DNA of 30,865 bases from Cryptobacterium sp. CAG:338 (lineage in GTDB: Bacteria; Actinomycetota; Coriobacteriia; Coriobacteriales; Eggerthellaceae). Below are positions 1-7,440 of the stretch, piece by piece. The DNA is taken from the NCBI GenBank assembly GCA_000435475.1, contig FR896067.1, forward strand, positions 2,744-33,608, in the 5' to 3' direction. How positions within the stretch are numbered: the first letter of the stretch is position 1; every line of letters begins with the position of its first letter. The notes under the pieces were generated by a model. That model was not told the DNA's origin. It worked only from the letters and a program-made list of their open reading frames with translations, and did not search any database. A program made the position numbers and the translations under genes.

Positions 1-597
1 AAGGTCGGTATTGGCGGCGGTTCCATTTGTATCACTCGTGAGCAGAAGGGCATTGGCCGCGGTCAAGCAACTGCGCTGATCGAAGTTGCAAAAGCACGTG
101 ATGAATACTTCAAAGAAACAGGCATTTATGTTCCTGTTTGCTCTGATGGTGGCATCGTTTATGATCATCATATGACGCTCGCTCTTGCAATGGGTGCAGA
201 CTTTCTGATGTTGGGTCGCTACTTTGCTCGTTTTGACGAAAGCCCTACCAATCGCGTAACGGTGAATGGCAGTTACATGAAAGAATACTGGGGCGAAGGT
301 TCTGCCCGTGCACGTAACTGGCAACGTTATGACTTGGGTGGTTCGAAGAAGGGCCTCACTTTTGAAGAGGGCGTAGATTCTTATGTACCTTACGCTGGCG
401 CCCTGAAGGACAATGTGGATATGACCTTGTCGAAGATTAAATCCACCATGTGCAATTGCGGTTCTTTGACTATTCCAGAATTGCAAGAGAAGGCAAAGCT
501 TACGGTGGTCAGCTCCACCTCTATCGTCGAGGGCGGTGCGCACGACGTTCTGCTGAAGGACAAAACCCCTTATGTGGGTAATACCATTCGTGGTTAA
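1..597 (+). CDS. guaB: IMP dehydrogenase, C-terminal part (5' end outside window)
   Basis: Oxidises IMP to XMP with NAD+, the committed step of GMP synthesis, in the cytoplasm. Reading frame 1 is open from the first base to TAA at 595-597 (198 codons seen). The first residues, VGIGGGSICITRE, contain the catalytic-cysteine loop (Cys10 of the fragment) of the IMPDH barrel. CSDGGI follows, then the phosphate-binding stretch ending GADFLMLG. The mobile-flap motif ARNWQRYDLGG comes after this, and near the end there is STMCNCGALT-like sequence. The barrel C-terminus is complete, but the start, any CBS domains and the promoter lie upstream of the window. The form with GGGSICITREQKGIGRGQ is the variant I associate with clostridia and coriobacteria. 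GMP reductase is the only close alternative; the flap motif favours IMPDH. Confidence 0.93.
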   Translation, partial: KVGIGGGSICITREQKGIGRGQATALIEVAKARDEYFKETGIYVPVCSDGGIVYDHHMTLALAMGADFLMLGRYFARFDESPTNRVTVNGSYMKEYWGEGSARARNWQRYDLGGSKKGLTFEEGVDSYVPYAGALKDNVDMTLSKIKSTMCNCGSLTIPELQEKAKLTVVSSTSIVEGGAHDVLLKDKTPYVGNTIRG

Positions 598-635
598 AAA
601 CAAAAGAAGTTTGTAAAGACCTTAAGGTTTAATCA

Positions 636-660
636 AGAAATTTCTTCTGAAGAAATTTCT
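636..660. repeat. 25-bp perfect palindrome after guaB
   Basis: AGAAATTTCTTC and GAAGAAATTTCT flank a single T, giving two perfect 12-bp arms. It starts 38 bp after the guaB stop. There is no U-tract on the plus strand, so it is not a textbook intrinsic terminator. It could be a cruciform or dimer-binding operator, or a weak terminator hairpin. Confidence 0.6.
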
Positions 661-829
661 AAACAAGAAAAATGCAATGGGGAGTTCTCTCTGCGCCTTG
701 AATCTCACGATCTAATCGACTGAGCATTTTGTCTAGATCGGTTTTGGGAAAAGGCGTCAAGGGACTCCCTTTATTGTTGTGGCGGTTCTTCGTTATTGGT
801 TGGTGTGCGGCGGGAAAAGTAGGGCTAAA

Positions 830-864
830 AAGAGGTATCACCAAGGACCTCCTTGGGTCCTCTT
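830..864 (+). promoter_or_regulatory. Two-step hairpin in leader of cell-wall gene
   Basis: AAGAGG (830-835) pairs with CCTCTT (859-864). Inside it, CCAAGG (841-846) pairs with CCTTGG (851-856) around the loop ACCT. An alternative pairing, AGGACC with GGTCCT, uses the same bases, so two mutually exclusive folds exist. It lies about 150 bp ahead of the cell-wall gene. A regulatory role is inferred only from structure and position. Confidence 0.35.
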
Positions 865-956
865 CACAAAATCTCCCCGAAATTGAAGGGGGTAAAGGTA
901 GCCAAAATATATCAATGAACTGGGTTTATAGAGAAACGTAACATTTAAAGAGGGGG

Positions 957-1007
957 ATGAGGTTGGGCGGAATTATGAGGAAAAGCCATTCTACGTTACA
1001 CTTTTAG
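957..1007 (+). CDS. Possible 16-residue leader peptide
   Basis: ATG at 957 directly follows a purine-rich AGAGGGGG and reads 16 codons (MRLGGIMRKSHSTLHF) to TAG at 1005-1007. That stop is two bases before the ATG at 1010. The downstream gene has no good Shine-Dalgarno of its own, so translational coupling from this short frame is plausible. An internal ATG at 975 could also be used. It may equally be chance, because the frame is too short for coding statistics. Confidence 0.3.
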   Translation: MRLGGIMRKSHSTLHF

Positions 1008-1009
1008 AC

Positions 1010-2136
1010 ATGTTTACGCGAACAAAAAAAGCGCTCTGCGCCACATTCATGAGCCTTCTGTTGGCTTTTTCGATGCTTCTTCCTTATGTGGGAGGAACTC
1101 AAAAGGCCTATGCAGATGAGCTTTCCGATGCCCAGGCAACGCTTGATGCTGCTTCTGCTGAGCTGGAGGCAATTTCTGCAGAATACAACGATCTACAAAC
1201 GCAAATTAACAACCTTGATGCAGAAATTGCAACTACAACTCAAAAGGTGCAAGAGGCTCAGCAAGCTATGCTTGAGGGTCAGGAACTATTAGGAGACGCT
1301 GTTCTTGCTGAATACAAAAGCGACGGTGGTCTCTCTTTGGTCAATATCGTTTTGACCTCCGAAACTATTTCGGACTTTGTCACCAACATGACATACTATT
1401 CGGCAGTTCAGGAAGATCAGGCTGAAAAAATTGCTGAACAGCGTCAGCTCAACGAAACTTTCAACGAGGCGCTCGATGACCTCAACGAGCAACGCGATAA
1501 TCAACAGACAGTTTTAGATCAGGCTGAAGCGAAGAAGGCTGAAGCCGAAAAAGTTGTTTCAGATGCTTCTGCAAAAGTTTCGTCGATAAAAGAATCGCAA
1601 GCTGAATTGGCAAAACTTCAGGCTCAGGCTGACCAGATGGGCAACAATGAATCTTCGAATAGCGGTCAGCAAGAAAGTTCAGACTGGAACACTAATAACG
1701 AGCGCCCCGCTACGGGAGGGGGTTCTTCTGATAGTGGCAGTTCAAGCGGAGGTTCTGGCGATAGCGGGTCTGCGGACACTTCAAAAGGATGGACGAGCGG
1801 TCTTGCTTCTGCCTATGGTGGATCTTCTGATCCTTATACTCCAAACCCTGGAACTACTGCTACTGGCGCCGTTTGTGACGATAATTCAATGGGTGTTGCG
1901 ATTCCGCTAAGTTGGCCAAACCGTTCTTCTTATTACGGTCGTGCAGTCGAGATCAAATACGGCGGCAAAAAAAGTGTTGCCCCAAATAACAACAGCGGCG
2001 GGGCACAATTAACGACTGCGGCGGTCTATCAGGAGGAGCACGTCATCTCGATTTGCAGCCAGGCGTTTTTAAAGCGTTTGGTTTTAGCACCTGTCAAGCA
2101 TGGGGAGTAAGAACGGTTTCCTACCGTATTCTGTAG
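1010..2136 (+). CDS. Secreted coiled-coil protein with RlpA-like (DPBB) C-terminus, frameshifted
   Basis: Likely an exported cell-wall-associated protein. The product starts MFTRTKKALCATFMSLLLAF, a Sec signal peptide with probable cleavage after AYA (about residue 35). Coiled coil, rich in Glu, Gln and Ala, runs over roughly residues 37-210, resembling the N-terminal part of CwlO-type hydrolases. A Gly/Ser linker spans about 215-260, followed by a 3D/RlpA-like double-psi barrel beginning ASAYGGSSDPYTPNPGT. The starting frame ends at 2110, but the conserved end of the barrel (NDCGG, GGARHLDLQPG, AFGFSTCQAWGVRTVSYRIL) is read one frame over, from about 2005 to TAG at 2134-2136. The break must lie between 1990 and 2010, because the second frame has a TAA at 1987-1989. 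The G4 run at 2000-2003 is the simplest site: one extra G gives a 375-residue product. It could be a pseudogene, a phase-variable gene or a sequence error. Confidence 0.75.
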
Positions 2137-2178
2137 TCGTTTTTCTGGACTATTTCCCCACTTGTAATAATTCGGTCT

Positions 2179-2184
2179 TATAAT
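2179..2184 (+). promoter_or_regulatory. -10 element upstream of leuS
   Basis: A perfect TATAAT lies 107 bp before the leuS ATG. No good -35 is visible at 16-18 bp spacing (TTGTAA at 2162-2167 is only 11 bp away). Initiation would fall near 2190, at the base of the hairpin beginning at 2186. Confidence 0.45.
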
Positions 2185-2185
2185 G

Positions 2186-2245
2186 AAGGACGCTTTGTTT
2201 TGCGCGATGCGAAATCAATTCGTATCAAGCGAATAAAGCGTCCTT
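2186..2245 (+). promoter_or_regulatory. leuS: Long hairpin in leuS 5' leader
   Basis: AAGGACGCTTT (2186-2196) and AAAGCGTCCTT (2235-2245) form an 11-bp perfect stem. The 38-nt interior folds again through GATGCGAA and TTCGTATC with one G-U pair. No U-tract follows and no T-box consensus was recognised, so this is not a standard T-box attenuator. It may be a 5'-stabilising structure or a regulatory leader of leuS. Confidence 0.5.
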
Positions 2246-2291
2246 GAAGTTTATAGTTGGCAGTCTTACTAACAAGAAAAAGGATTGACCT

Positions 2292-4865
2292 ATGAAAGAG
2301 TACAACCCGCATGAAATAGAGCCCCATTGGCAGAAGGTCTGGGCAGATACGGGCGCATATACCGCTCGCGAAGACGAGTCGAAGCCAAAGCGCTATGTGC
2401 TTGAGATGTTCCCTTATCCTTCGGGTGATATTCACATGGGCCATGTTCGTAACTATACGCTTGGCGACGTTACGGCACGTTATTACACCATGCGTGGATA
2501 TGATGTACTTCATCCTATGGGTTGGGATGCTTTTGGATTACCTGCCGAAAATGCGGCAATCAAACACAATAGTCACCCTGCTACTTGGACTTATGCCAAC
2601 ATCGAAACGCAAAAAGCAAGCTTTAAGCGCATGGGTTTTTCTTACGACTGGGATCGCACGGTAGTAGCATGCGACCCTGAGTATTATCGCTGGGGTCAGT
2701 GGATTTTCCTCCAGTTCTGGAAGCGCGGATTGGTTGAACGCCGCAACTCTCCTGTGAATTGGTGCCCAAACTGTATGACTGTTTTGGCAAACGAGCAGGT
2801 AACCGAAGGCGAGTGCTGGCGTTGTCATGGCGCGGTTGAAAAACGCGATCTTACCCAGTGGTACTTCAAAATTACCGACTACGCGCAAGAGCTGCTAGAT
2901 GATCTTGATCAGCTTAAAGGCTGGCCAGAGCCGGTAAAGCAAATGCAGGCTAACTGGATCGGTCGTTCAGAAGGCGCTGAAGTTGATTTCTTGTTGTGTG
3001 ATAAAGAGGGTAATGCCCCCGAGCATCCCAGCGAGGACGACACCATTACCGTGTTTACTACGCGCCCAGATACGTTGTTTGGTTGCAGCTTTTTCTTGTT
3101 AGCTCCCGAATCTCCTTTAGTGGAAAAACTGGTTGAAGGTAGCGAATACGAAGCAGAAGTTAAGGCGCTTGTTGAGGCAGCCTCAAAAGTGAGCGCTGTT
3201 GAGCGTGCTCAAGGGGATCGTGAAAAGCATGGTGCTTTTACGGGTCGCTATGTGATTAATCCTGTCAACGGTGACAAGGTGCCCGTTTGGGTTGCTGATT
3301 ATATTGTTGCTGATTATGGTACGGGTGCGGTTATGGCAGTTCCTTGTGGCGACCAACGCGACTTCGAATTTGCACGTAAGTATGATCTTCCTATTATTCC
3401 AATTATTTTGGGCGAAGATGACCCGCTGTTTGATCAGCTCAACGGTGTACAAGAGCGCCGCGTTACCACGGTAGATTGGGAAAAATCCTACGAGGCAGAA
3501 GGCGTTTTAGTCCAGTCTGGCAAATATACTGGCATGGTGGGTGGTAAGCATTCTCCTGCAGTAGATGCCATCATTGGAGATTTGGAAGCAGAGGGTAAAG
3601 GAAAGAAATCTGTTCAGTTCCGTTTGCGCGATTGGCTTATTTCGCGTCAGCGCTACTGGGGCAATCCTATTCCTGCTATTTATTGTGATAAGTGCGGCTT
3701 GGTACCTGTTCCCGAAGAGGATCTGCCGGTTATGCTGCCTAAAGATATCGATTTAGCGGCAGGCGAAACGCTGGCAACGCATGAAGAGTTTTCTCAGTGC
3801 ACCTGTCCAAAATGTGGCGGACCCGCTCGTCGCGAGACTGACACCATGGATACGTTTACCTGCTCAAGCTGGTATTATTTGCGCTATACCGATCCCCACA
3901 ACGACAAGCAGCCTTTCGATCCTGCACGTGCAAATCGTTGGATGCCCGTTGATCAGTATATCGGCGGCATTGAGCATGCAATCTTACATCTGCTGTATTC
4001 GCGTTTCTTTACGAAGGTTCTGCGCGATATGGGTATGCTTGATTTCGATGAGCCATTCTCGAATCTTTTGTGCCAAGGCATGGTGCTTGATGAGCACGGC
4101 GATGTTATGTCGAAGTCCAAGGGCAATGTTATTTCTCCTGAGGAAATGATTGACGGCTATGGTGCCGATGCAGTTCGTGCCTATATTTTGTTCATGGCTC
4201 CACCAGATAAAGAACTGCAATGGAACGAAGATGGCCTTGCTGGTATGTATAAATTCCTCAATCGTGCTTGGCGAATTGTTGCTGATTTGGTGGGAGATGC
4301 AGGAGAAAAGACTCTCTTCCAAGAAGGTGCAACGAAGGAGAAAGCACAAGAGGCAAAAGATGTTTTGCTGCGCGAACGTCATCGTGTAGTAGGTAAAGTT
4401 ATCGAGGATTTTGGACGCAACAACTTCAATACAGCAATTGCCGCAATCATGGAGTTAGCCAATGCGGCAAGTGACTATTTGCATAAGACTTCTCCTGAAG
4501 TGCGTGCAACCGATGAAGCATTGCGTTCGTTTGATATCGAGATCGCTGAAGTTTTGGTTAAGCTTTTAGCTCCTATTACCCCTCATTGGGCAGAAGAATT
4601 ATGGCAAACCGAACTCGGTCATAGCGATTCGGTCCATCATCAAGCTTGGCCGGATTTTGATCCCGAAGCAGCGAAAGCTGACGAGGTTGAGTTGGCGGTT
4701 CAGATAAACGGCAAAGTTAAGGCAAGGATTATGGTTGCCACCGATGCTGACGAGGAGTCTATTCGTCAGGCAGCACTCGAGGCAGCAGCTAGTGCAACCG
4801 AAGGAAAAGATATCAAGAAAGTCATTGTTATTCCTGGCCGCTTGGTTAATATCGTCGCAAAGTAA
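2292..4865 (+). CDS. leuS: Leucyl-tRNA synthetase
   Basis: Class Ia aminoacyl-tRNA synthetase that charges tRNA-Leu with leucine in the cytoplasm. The 857-residue length fits the bacterial family. The HIGH signature appears as PYPSGDIHMGH (His48-His51) and the KMSKS loop as VMSKS (605-609). A zinc knuckle has Cys158 and Cys161 with a second pair in ECWRCHG. The CP1 editing domain includes TVFTTRPDTLFG and the DYGTGAVMAVPCGDQRD region. A second Cys-rich insert (CDKCG, CPKCGGP) precedes the catalytic-domain tail. The anticodon-binding and C-terminal domains are complete. ATG at 2292 is preceded by AAAAGGATT. A structured leader precedes it and a hairpin follows the stop, so it is probably monocistronic. 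Confidence 0.98.
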   Translation: MKEYNPHEIEPHWQKVWADTGAYTAREDESKPKRYVLEMFPYPSGDIHMGHVRNYTLGDVTARYYTMRGYDVLHPMGWDAFGLPAENAAIKHNSHPATWTYANIETQKASFKRMGFSYDWDRTVVACDPEYYRWGQWIFLQFWKRGLVERRNSPVNWCPNCMTVLANEQVTEGECWRCHGAVEKRDLTQWYFKITDYAQELLDDLDQLKGWPEPVKQMQANWIGRSEGAEVDFLLCDKEGNAPEHPSEDDTITVFTTRPDTLFGCSFFLLAPESPLVEKLVEGSEYEAEVKALVEAASKVSAVERAQGDREKHGAFTGRYVINPVNGDKVPVWVADYIVADYGTGAVMAVPCGDQRDFEFARKYDLPIIPIILGEDDPLFDQLNGVQERRVTTVDWEKSYEAEGVLVQSGKYTGMVGGKHSPAVDAIIGDLEAEGKGKKSVQFRLRDWLISRQRYWGNPIPAIYCDKCGLVPVPEEDLPVMLPKDIDLAAGETLATHEEFSQCTCPKCGGPARRETDTMDTFTCSSWYYLRYTDPHNDKQPFDPARANRWMPVDQYIGGIEHAILHLLYSRFFTKVLRDMGMLDFDEPFSNLLCQGMVLDEHGDVMSKSKGNVISPEEMIDGYGADAVRAYILFMAPPDKELQWNEDGLAGMYKFLNRAWRIVADLVGDAGEKTLFQEGATKEKAQEAKDVLLRERHRVVGKVIEDFGRNNFNTAIAAIMELANAASDYLHKTSPEVRATDEALRSFDIEIAEVLVKLLAPITPHWAEELWQTELGHSDSVHHQAWPDFDPEAAKADEVELAVQINGKVKARIMVATDADEESIRQAALEAAASATEGKDIKKVIVIPGRLVNIVAK

Positions 4866-4897
4866 ATTCTTGTGGACTAACAAGGTATAAAACTTTG

Positions 4898-4926
4898 ATG
4901 TGACGCCGCATATTGCGGCGTCACAT
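4898..4926 (+). terminator. Hairpin after leuS
   Basis: ATGTGACGCCGCA and its exact complement TGCGGCGTCACAT enclose the loop TAT, a 13-bp perfect stem. It begins 32 bp after the leuS stop. The following bases (ATTATGG) are a poor U-tract, so termination may be weak or factor-assisted. The same 13-bp-stem/TAT-loop design recurs after nrdD. Confidence 0.6.
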
Positions 4927-5071
4927 ATTATGGCACCATACAAGGTAGCGTCGCATCTTTCGATAATGCATGTGTCGGTGTCGTATCTTGTGGATGTCGT
5001 GCGAAGGAATAATGGAGCTTTTCTTCCTCTAAACGAATTGACTTTGAGCAAAATATAATACTTACGCTCAT

Positions 5072-5157
5072 AAGTTGCATTACTAGATGCGTTGTACTGT
5101 TCAGCGAGTTGCATTACTAGATGTAGTGCGTTGTTCTCAACGAGTTGCATTGCCAAA
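5072..5157. repeat. Three-copy ~35-bp tandem repeat
   Basis: AGTTGCATTACTAGATG begins at 5073 and 5107, and a diverged copy (AGTTGCATTGCCAAAT) at 5143, so the offsets are 34 and 36 bp. The remainders of the first two units are also alike (CGTTGTACTGTTC, GCGTTGTTCTC). The last unit runs into the terminator. No protein or known repeat family is recognised. Confidence 0.7.
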
Positions 5158-5184
5158 TACGCCCCGTCCGGGGCGTATTTATTT
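5155..5184. terminator. Strong, probably bidirectional terminator
   Basis: AAATACGCCCC and GGGGCGTATTT form an 11-bp perfect stem around GTCC, followed by ATTT. The flanking A/T bases make it usable from either strand. It insulates the 5332 gene from upstream transcription. Confidence 0.8.
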
Positions 5185-5331
5185 GAGCTATATTTGAGCG
5201 CGGAAAAGAACGTAGCAAACAAAATTGGAACTATACCTTTCCAGAGCAAAATACGGCAATCTCGAGAAAGTATGGAGAAAAGTAAAGATTTTCAGGGTAG
5301 TAAAAAGCAGTGAGGTCGGTTTAATTTAGGG

Positions 5332-6054
5332 ATGATTGCGCGTAAGGACAGACATAAGAACAGGGGCTGTTTTAGTCGCTTAGTGAGAGCAGTTGTAGGG
5401 CTTATGCTTACCGTTGTGATCATTGTTGTAGGAGTTCCTCTTGCAATCAATGCTTTCGTGTGTGCTTCAACGCGTCCTGAATTTTCATCTGTTTCAAGTC
5501 CTGATATCCAGCAGAATACCTTCGGGGCAGATGCCATTGTTGTGCTTGGCGCGGGGATTAATTGGGATGGTAGCCCTTCGGCTGTTTTGAAAGATCGCCT
5601 CGATACAGCCATCGCACTCTACAACGAAGGGGTAGCCACGAAAATCATTATGAGTGGTGATAATAGTGATGCTTCGTACAATGAAGTAATGGCAATGGCG
5701 CTTTACGCTGAAAAGCAAGGCGTGCCTGCTGATGCCGTTTTTTGTGATCACGCGGGCCTTTCTACTTATGACAGCATGTATAGGCTTCGTCATGTTTTTG
5801 GAGTGGAACGGTGTGTAGTGGTAACCCAGGAGTACCATCTTTATCGAGCGCTGTATGACGCGCGGTCTTTCGGAATAGATGCGTATGGTGTTCCGGGGGA
5901 TAAGTCTACCTACGATCATATGGACGATTATGAGAAACGGGAAGTTCTTGCTCGCGTAAAAGATTTTGTTGCCGTTTTGATTAACAGTGAACCCGAAACG
6001 AAAAGTGAGCCCGTTAACCTTGATGGGTCCGGAACCGTGACGCAGTGGTGGTAA
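5332..6054 (+). CDS. SanA/YdcF-family (DUF218) membrane-anchored protein
   Basis: A 240-residue protein with a basic N-terminus (MIARKDRHKNRG), one hydrophobic segment at about residues 19-42, and an extracytoplasmic DUF218 domain. Family signatures are ADAIVVLGAGINWDGSPS, LKDRLDTAIALY, KIIMSGDN, then a conserved acidic EVMAMALYAEKQGVPAD, STYDSMYRLRHVF and VVTQEYHLYRALYDAR. Relatives (SanA, ElyC, YdcF) act on envelope integrity or the lipid II/undecaprenyl cycle; the reaction is not established. ATG at 5332 is the first start after an in-frame TGA at 5311. GAGGT at 5312-5316 is somewhat far for a ribosome-binding site. The C-terminus ends in a short polar tail (TVTQWW). The gene stands alone between a terminator and the dehydrogenase. 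Confidence 0.85.
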   Translation: MIARKDRHKNRGCFSRLVRAVVGLMLTVVIIVVGVPLAINAFVCASTRPEFSSVSSPDIQQNTFGADAIVVLGAGINWDGSPSAVLKDRLDTAIALYNEGVATKIIMSGDNSDASYNEVMAMALYAEKQGVPADAVFCDHAGLSTYDSMYRLRHVFGVERCVVVTQEYHLYRALYDARSFGIDAYGVPGDKSTYDHMDDYEKREVLARVKDFVAVLINSEPETKSEPVNLDGSGTVTQWW

Positions 6055-6144
6055 GGTGAACCTCAAAGCAAGAAATGCCAAATTGCCGAAAGATTGAATT
6101 GCTTGTCGCTAAAGTGGTGATAAGGAACACTTTGAGGAGTTCAT

Positions 6145-7299
6145 ATGCCAAAGATTGTAGTTACTGATACCGATTTTGAAGATAATGCAATTGAAATCGA
6201 GATGGCAAAAGAAGCGGGCGTGGAGCTTGCTCTTTACAATGATCGAAGCGCTGAAGCTATCATTCGTCATGCCCAAGATGCTGATGGTGTTGTAACTTCC
6301 TATGGTGATTATTCAGCGCGAGTATTTGAAGCACTCCCTCATTTAAAAGTAGTAAGTCGGACCGGTATTGGTTATGACAATATTGATGCGCAAGCCGCAA
6401 CAAAAAATGGTACGGCAGTTTGTATAGTTCCTGGTTATGGCACTGAAGTGGTGTCTGACCACGCCATAACGCTTGCGCTTGCCTGCTTACGCAGACTAAA
6501 CGAGTGCGATGCCGACATGCGTGCGGGGGTATGGGATTACACGCGTCGTAGGCCCTTCGGTCAAGTATTTGGCAGGGTTTTTGGCGTTGTAGGCATGGGA
6601 GAAATTGGTCGCGCGGTTGCGCGCAAGGCAGCAGGCTTAGGCTTTCGGGTGATTTGCTATTCTCGCTCCTTAGTACCGGGTCGTCGCACGCCCGAAGGAT
6701 ACGAAATTGGTACTTTGGAGGATGTTCTTAAACAGGCTGATGTGGTGTCGTTTCACACGGCGCTTACTTCAGAAACTCATCATCTGTTGAATGCTGATAA
6801 TATGCGTCTTATGAAATCAGGTGCGGTAGTGGTCAATACTTCGCGTGGCGCTGTCATCGATACTGTTGCTTTGGCTGCGGCTTTGCGTGAGGATAGGCTT
6901 TGGGGTGCGGGTATTGATGTGTTCGAAGAAGAGCCGCTCGATTGGAATCATCCCATCATGAAGGCACCTCACACGGTGTTGAGTCCTCATGTTGCCTATT
7001 ATTCTGAAGAATCAGGCGAAGAATTGCATCGTCGTTCCATGCAAGCAGCTCTTGATGTGGTGTTAGGGCGTACGCCAAAAGACTGTCTGAATCCTGAAGT
7101 GCTTGCATCAAAACAGTGTTTTTTGGATCAAAATGGTTCTGATCAAGGCAACTTGGTTCAAAATGATTCGGCTCAATCTAATTCAGACCATTTGAATACA
7201 GATCGGTTAGATTTGAATCAGCCTGATTCGAATAAATCTGGCATAGATCAGGCGGATTCGGATCAACCGACAGAATATTGCTATTCGTGCTGGCGCTAG
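6145..7299 (+). CDS. D-isomer-specific 2-hydroxyacid dehydrogenase with pentapeptide-repeat tail
   Basis: NAD(H)-dependent oxidoreductase of the D-2-hydroxyacid dehydrogenase superfamily (phosphoglycerate dehydrogenase/CtBP-like); the substrate cannot be read from sequence. The Rossmann motif GMGEIG is at residues 150-155. Catalytic residues fit Arg234 (TSRGA), Glu263 (DVFEEEPL) and His282 (PHVAYY). The enzyme core ends near residue 320 at CLNPEVL, where relatives also end. It is followed by a ~65-residue tail rich in Asp, Asn, Gln and Ser, of which residues 327-376 are ten 5-residue units. The tail ends CYSCWR. ATG at 6145 has a good TTGAGGAG site 7 bp upstream. The tail is in frame and uninterrupted by stops, so it is translated if the gene is expressed. 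Confidence 0.9.
   Translation: MPKIVVTDTDFEDNAIEIEMAKEAGVELALYNDRSAEAIIRHAQDADGVVTSYGDYSARVFEALPHLKVVSRTGIGYDNIDAQAATKNGTAVCIVPGYGTEVVSDHAITLALACLRRLNECDADMRAGVWDYTRRRPFGQVFGRVFGVVGMGEIGRAVARKAAGLGFRVICYSRSLVPGRRTPEGYEIGTLEDVLKQADVVSFHTALTSETHHLLNADNMRLMKSGAVVVNTSRGAVIDTVALAAALREDRLWGAGIDVFEEEPLDWNHPIMKAPHTVLSPHVAYYSEESGEELHRRSMQAALDVVLGRTPKDCLNPEVLASKQCFLDQNGSDQGNLVQNDSAQSNSDHLNTDRLDLNQPDSNKSGIDQADSDQPTEYCYSCWR
7123..7272 (+). repeat. In-frame 15-bp minisatellite, ten units
   Basis: Codons 327-376 of the dehydrogenase fall into ten consecutive 5-residue units: LDQNG, SDQGN, LVQND, SAQSN, SDHLN, TDRLD, LNQPD, SNKSG, IDQAD and SDQPT. Position 3 is Gln, His, Arg or Lys in every unit, and position 5 is Asn, Asp or Gly in nine. 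The DNA consensus is close to TCGGATCAANNNGAT. Confidence 0.85.
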
Positions 7300-7368
7300 C
7301 GAGGGAAGTGAGAGGGTAGATGCTCGTGAGGGAGGCGAGAGGGCGGTCTCACGAGGGAAATAAATAGA
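7296..7368. repeat. GA-rich ~26-bp tandem repeat after dehydrogenase
   Basis: Three degenerate units begin at 7296 (CTAGCGAGGGAAGTGAGAGG), 7323 (CTCGTGAGGGAGGCGAGAGG) and 7348 (CTCACGAGGGAAATA). The first overlaps the last bases of the dehydrogenase frame. It has no recognised function. Confidence 0.65.
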
Positions 7369-7440
7369 CTGGTAGACGCAGAAAAAATGAATGGACTAGC
7401 GGTTGCCAGAACTTGGACGAAGGTTAGAGCAAAACGTGAC

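Larger units (their letters stand above)
598..956. other. Intergenic region with several hairpins, no gene
   Basis: No convincing gene is seen. The region holds a 25-bp perfect hyphenated palindrome (636-660), a 7-bp inverted repeat CGATCTA/TAGATCG (708-714, 734-740), a small AAGGG/CCCTT stem (759-771) and a two-step hairpin at 830-864. The 70-codon frame at 729-941 has no family resemblance and overlaps these structures. The segment is probably the terminator of guaB followed by the promoter and 5' leader of the cell-wall gene, but no riboswitch consensus was recognised. Confidence 0.5.
4866..5331. other. Intergenic region: hairpin, three-copy repeat, terminator
   Basis: No gene is seen. 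From left to right it holds a 13-bp-stem hairpin (4898-4926), a roughly 30-bp degenerate duplication around GCGTCGCATCTT and GTGTCGTATCTT (4948-5005), a perfect TATAAT (5054-5059), three copies of a ~35-bp unit (5072-5157) and a strong terminator (5155-5184). TTGACT at 5038 is only 10 bp from the TATAAT, so promoter status is doubtful. Confidence 0.5.

Noticed and set aside
729..941. 70-codon gene
   Set aside because: It has no family features and runs through the structured leader; composition is unlike the neighbours.
598..1009. c-di-AMP (ydaO) riboswitch, common before actinobacterial cell-wall genes
   Set aside because: None of the conserved ydaO motifs could be found; only generic hairpins are present.
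2137..2291. T-box leader of leuS
   Set aside because: No AGGGTGG-type T-box sequence and no terminator U-tract; the hairpin alone is not enough.
5038..5059. Promoter TTGACT ... TATAAT upstream of the DUF218 gene
   Set aside because: Only 10 bp separate the hexamers and the 5155 terminator would stop the transcript before the gene.
4599..5249. 216-codon minus-strand gene overlapping the end of leuS
   Set aside because: About half lies antisense to leuS and the rest crosses two terminator hairpins and a repeat; no recognisable domain.
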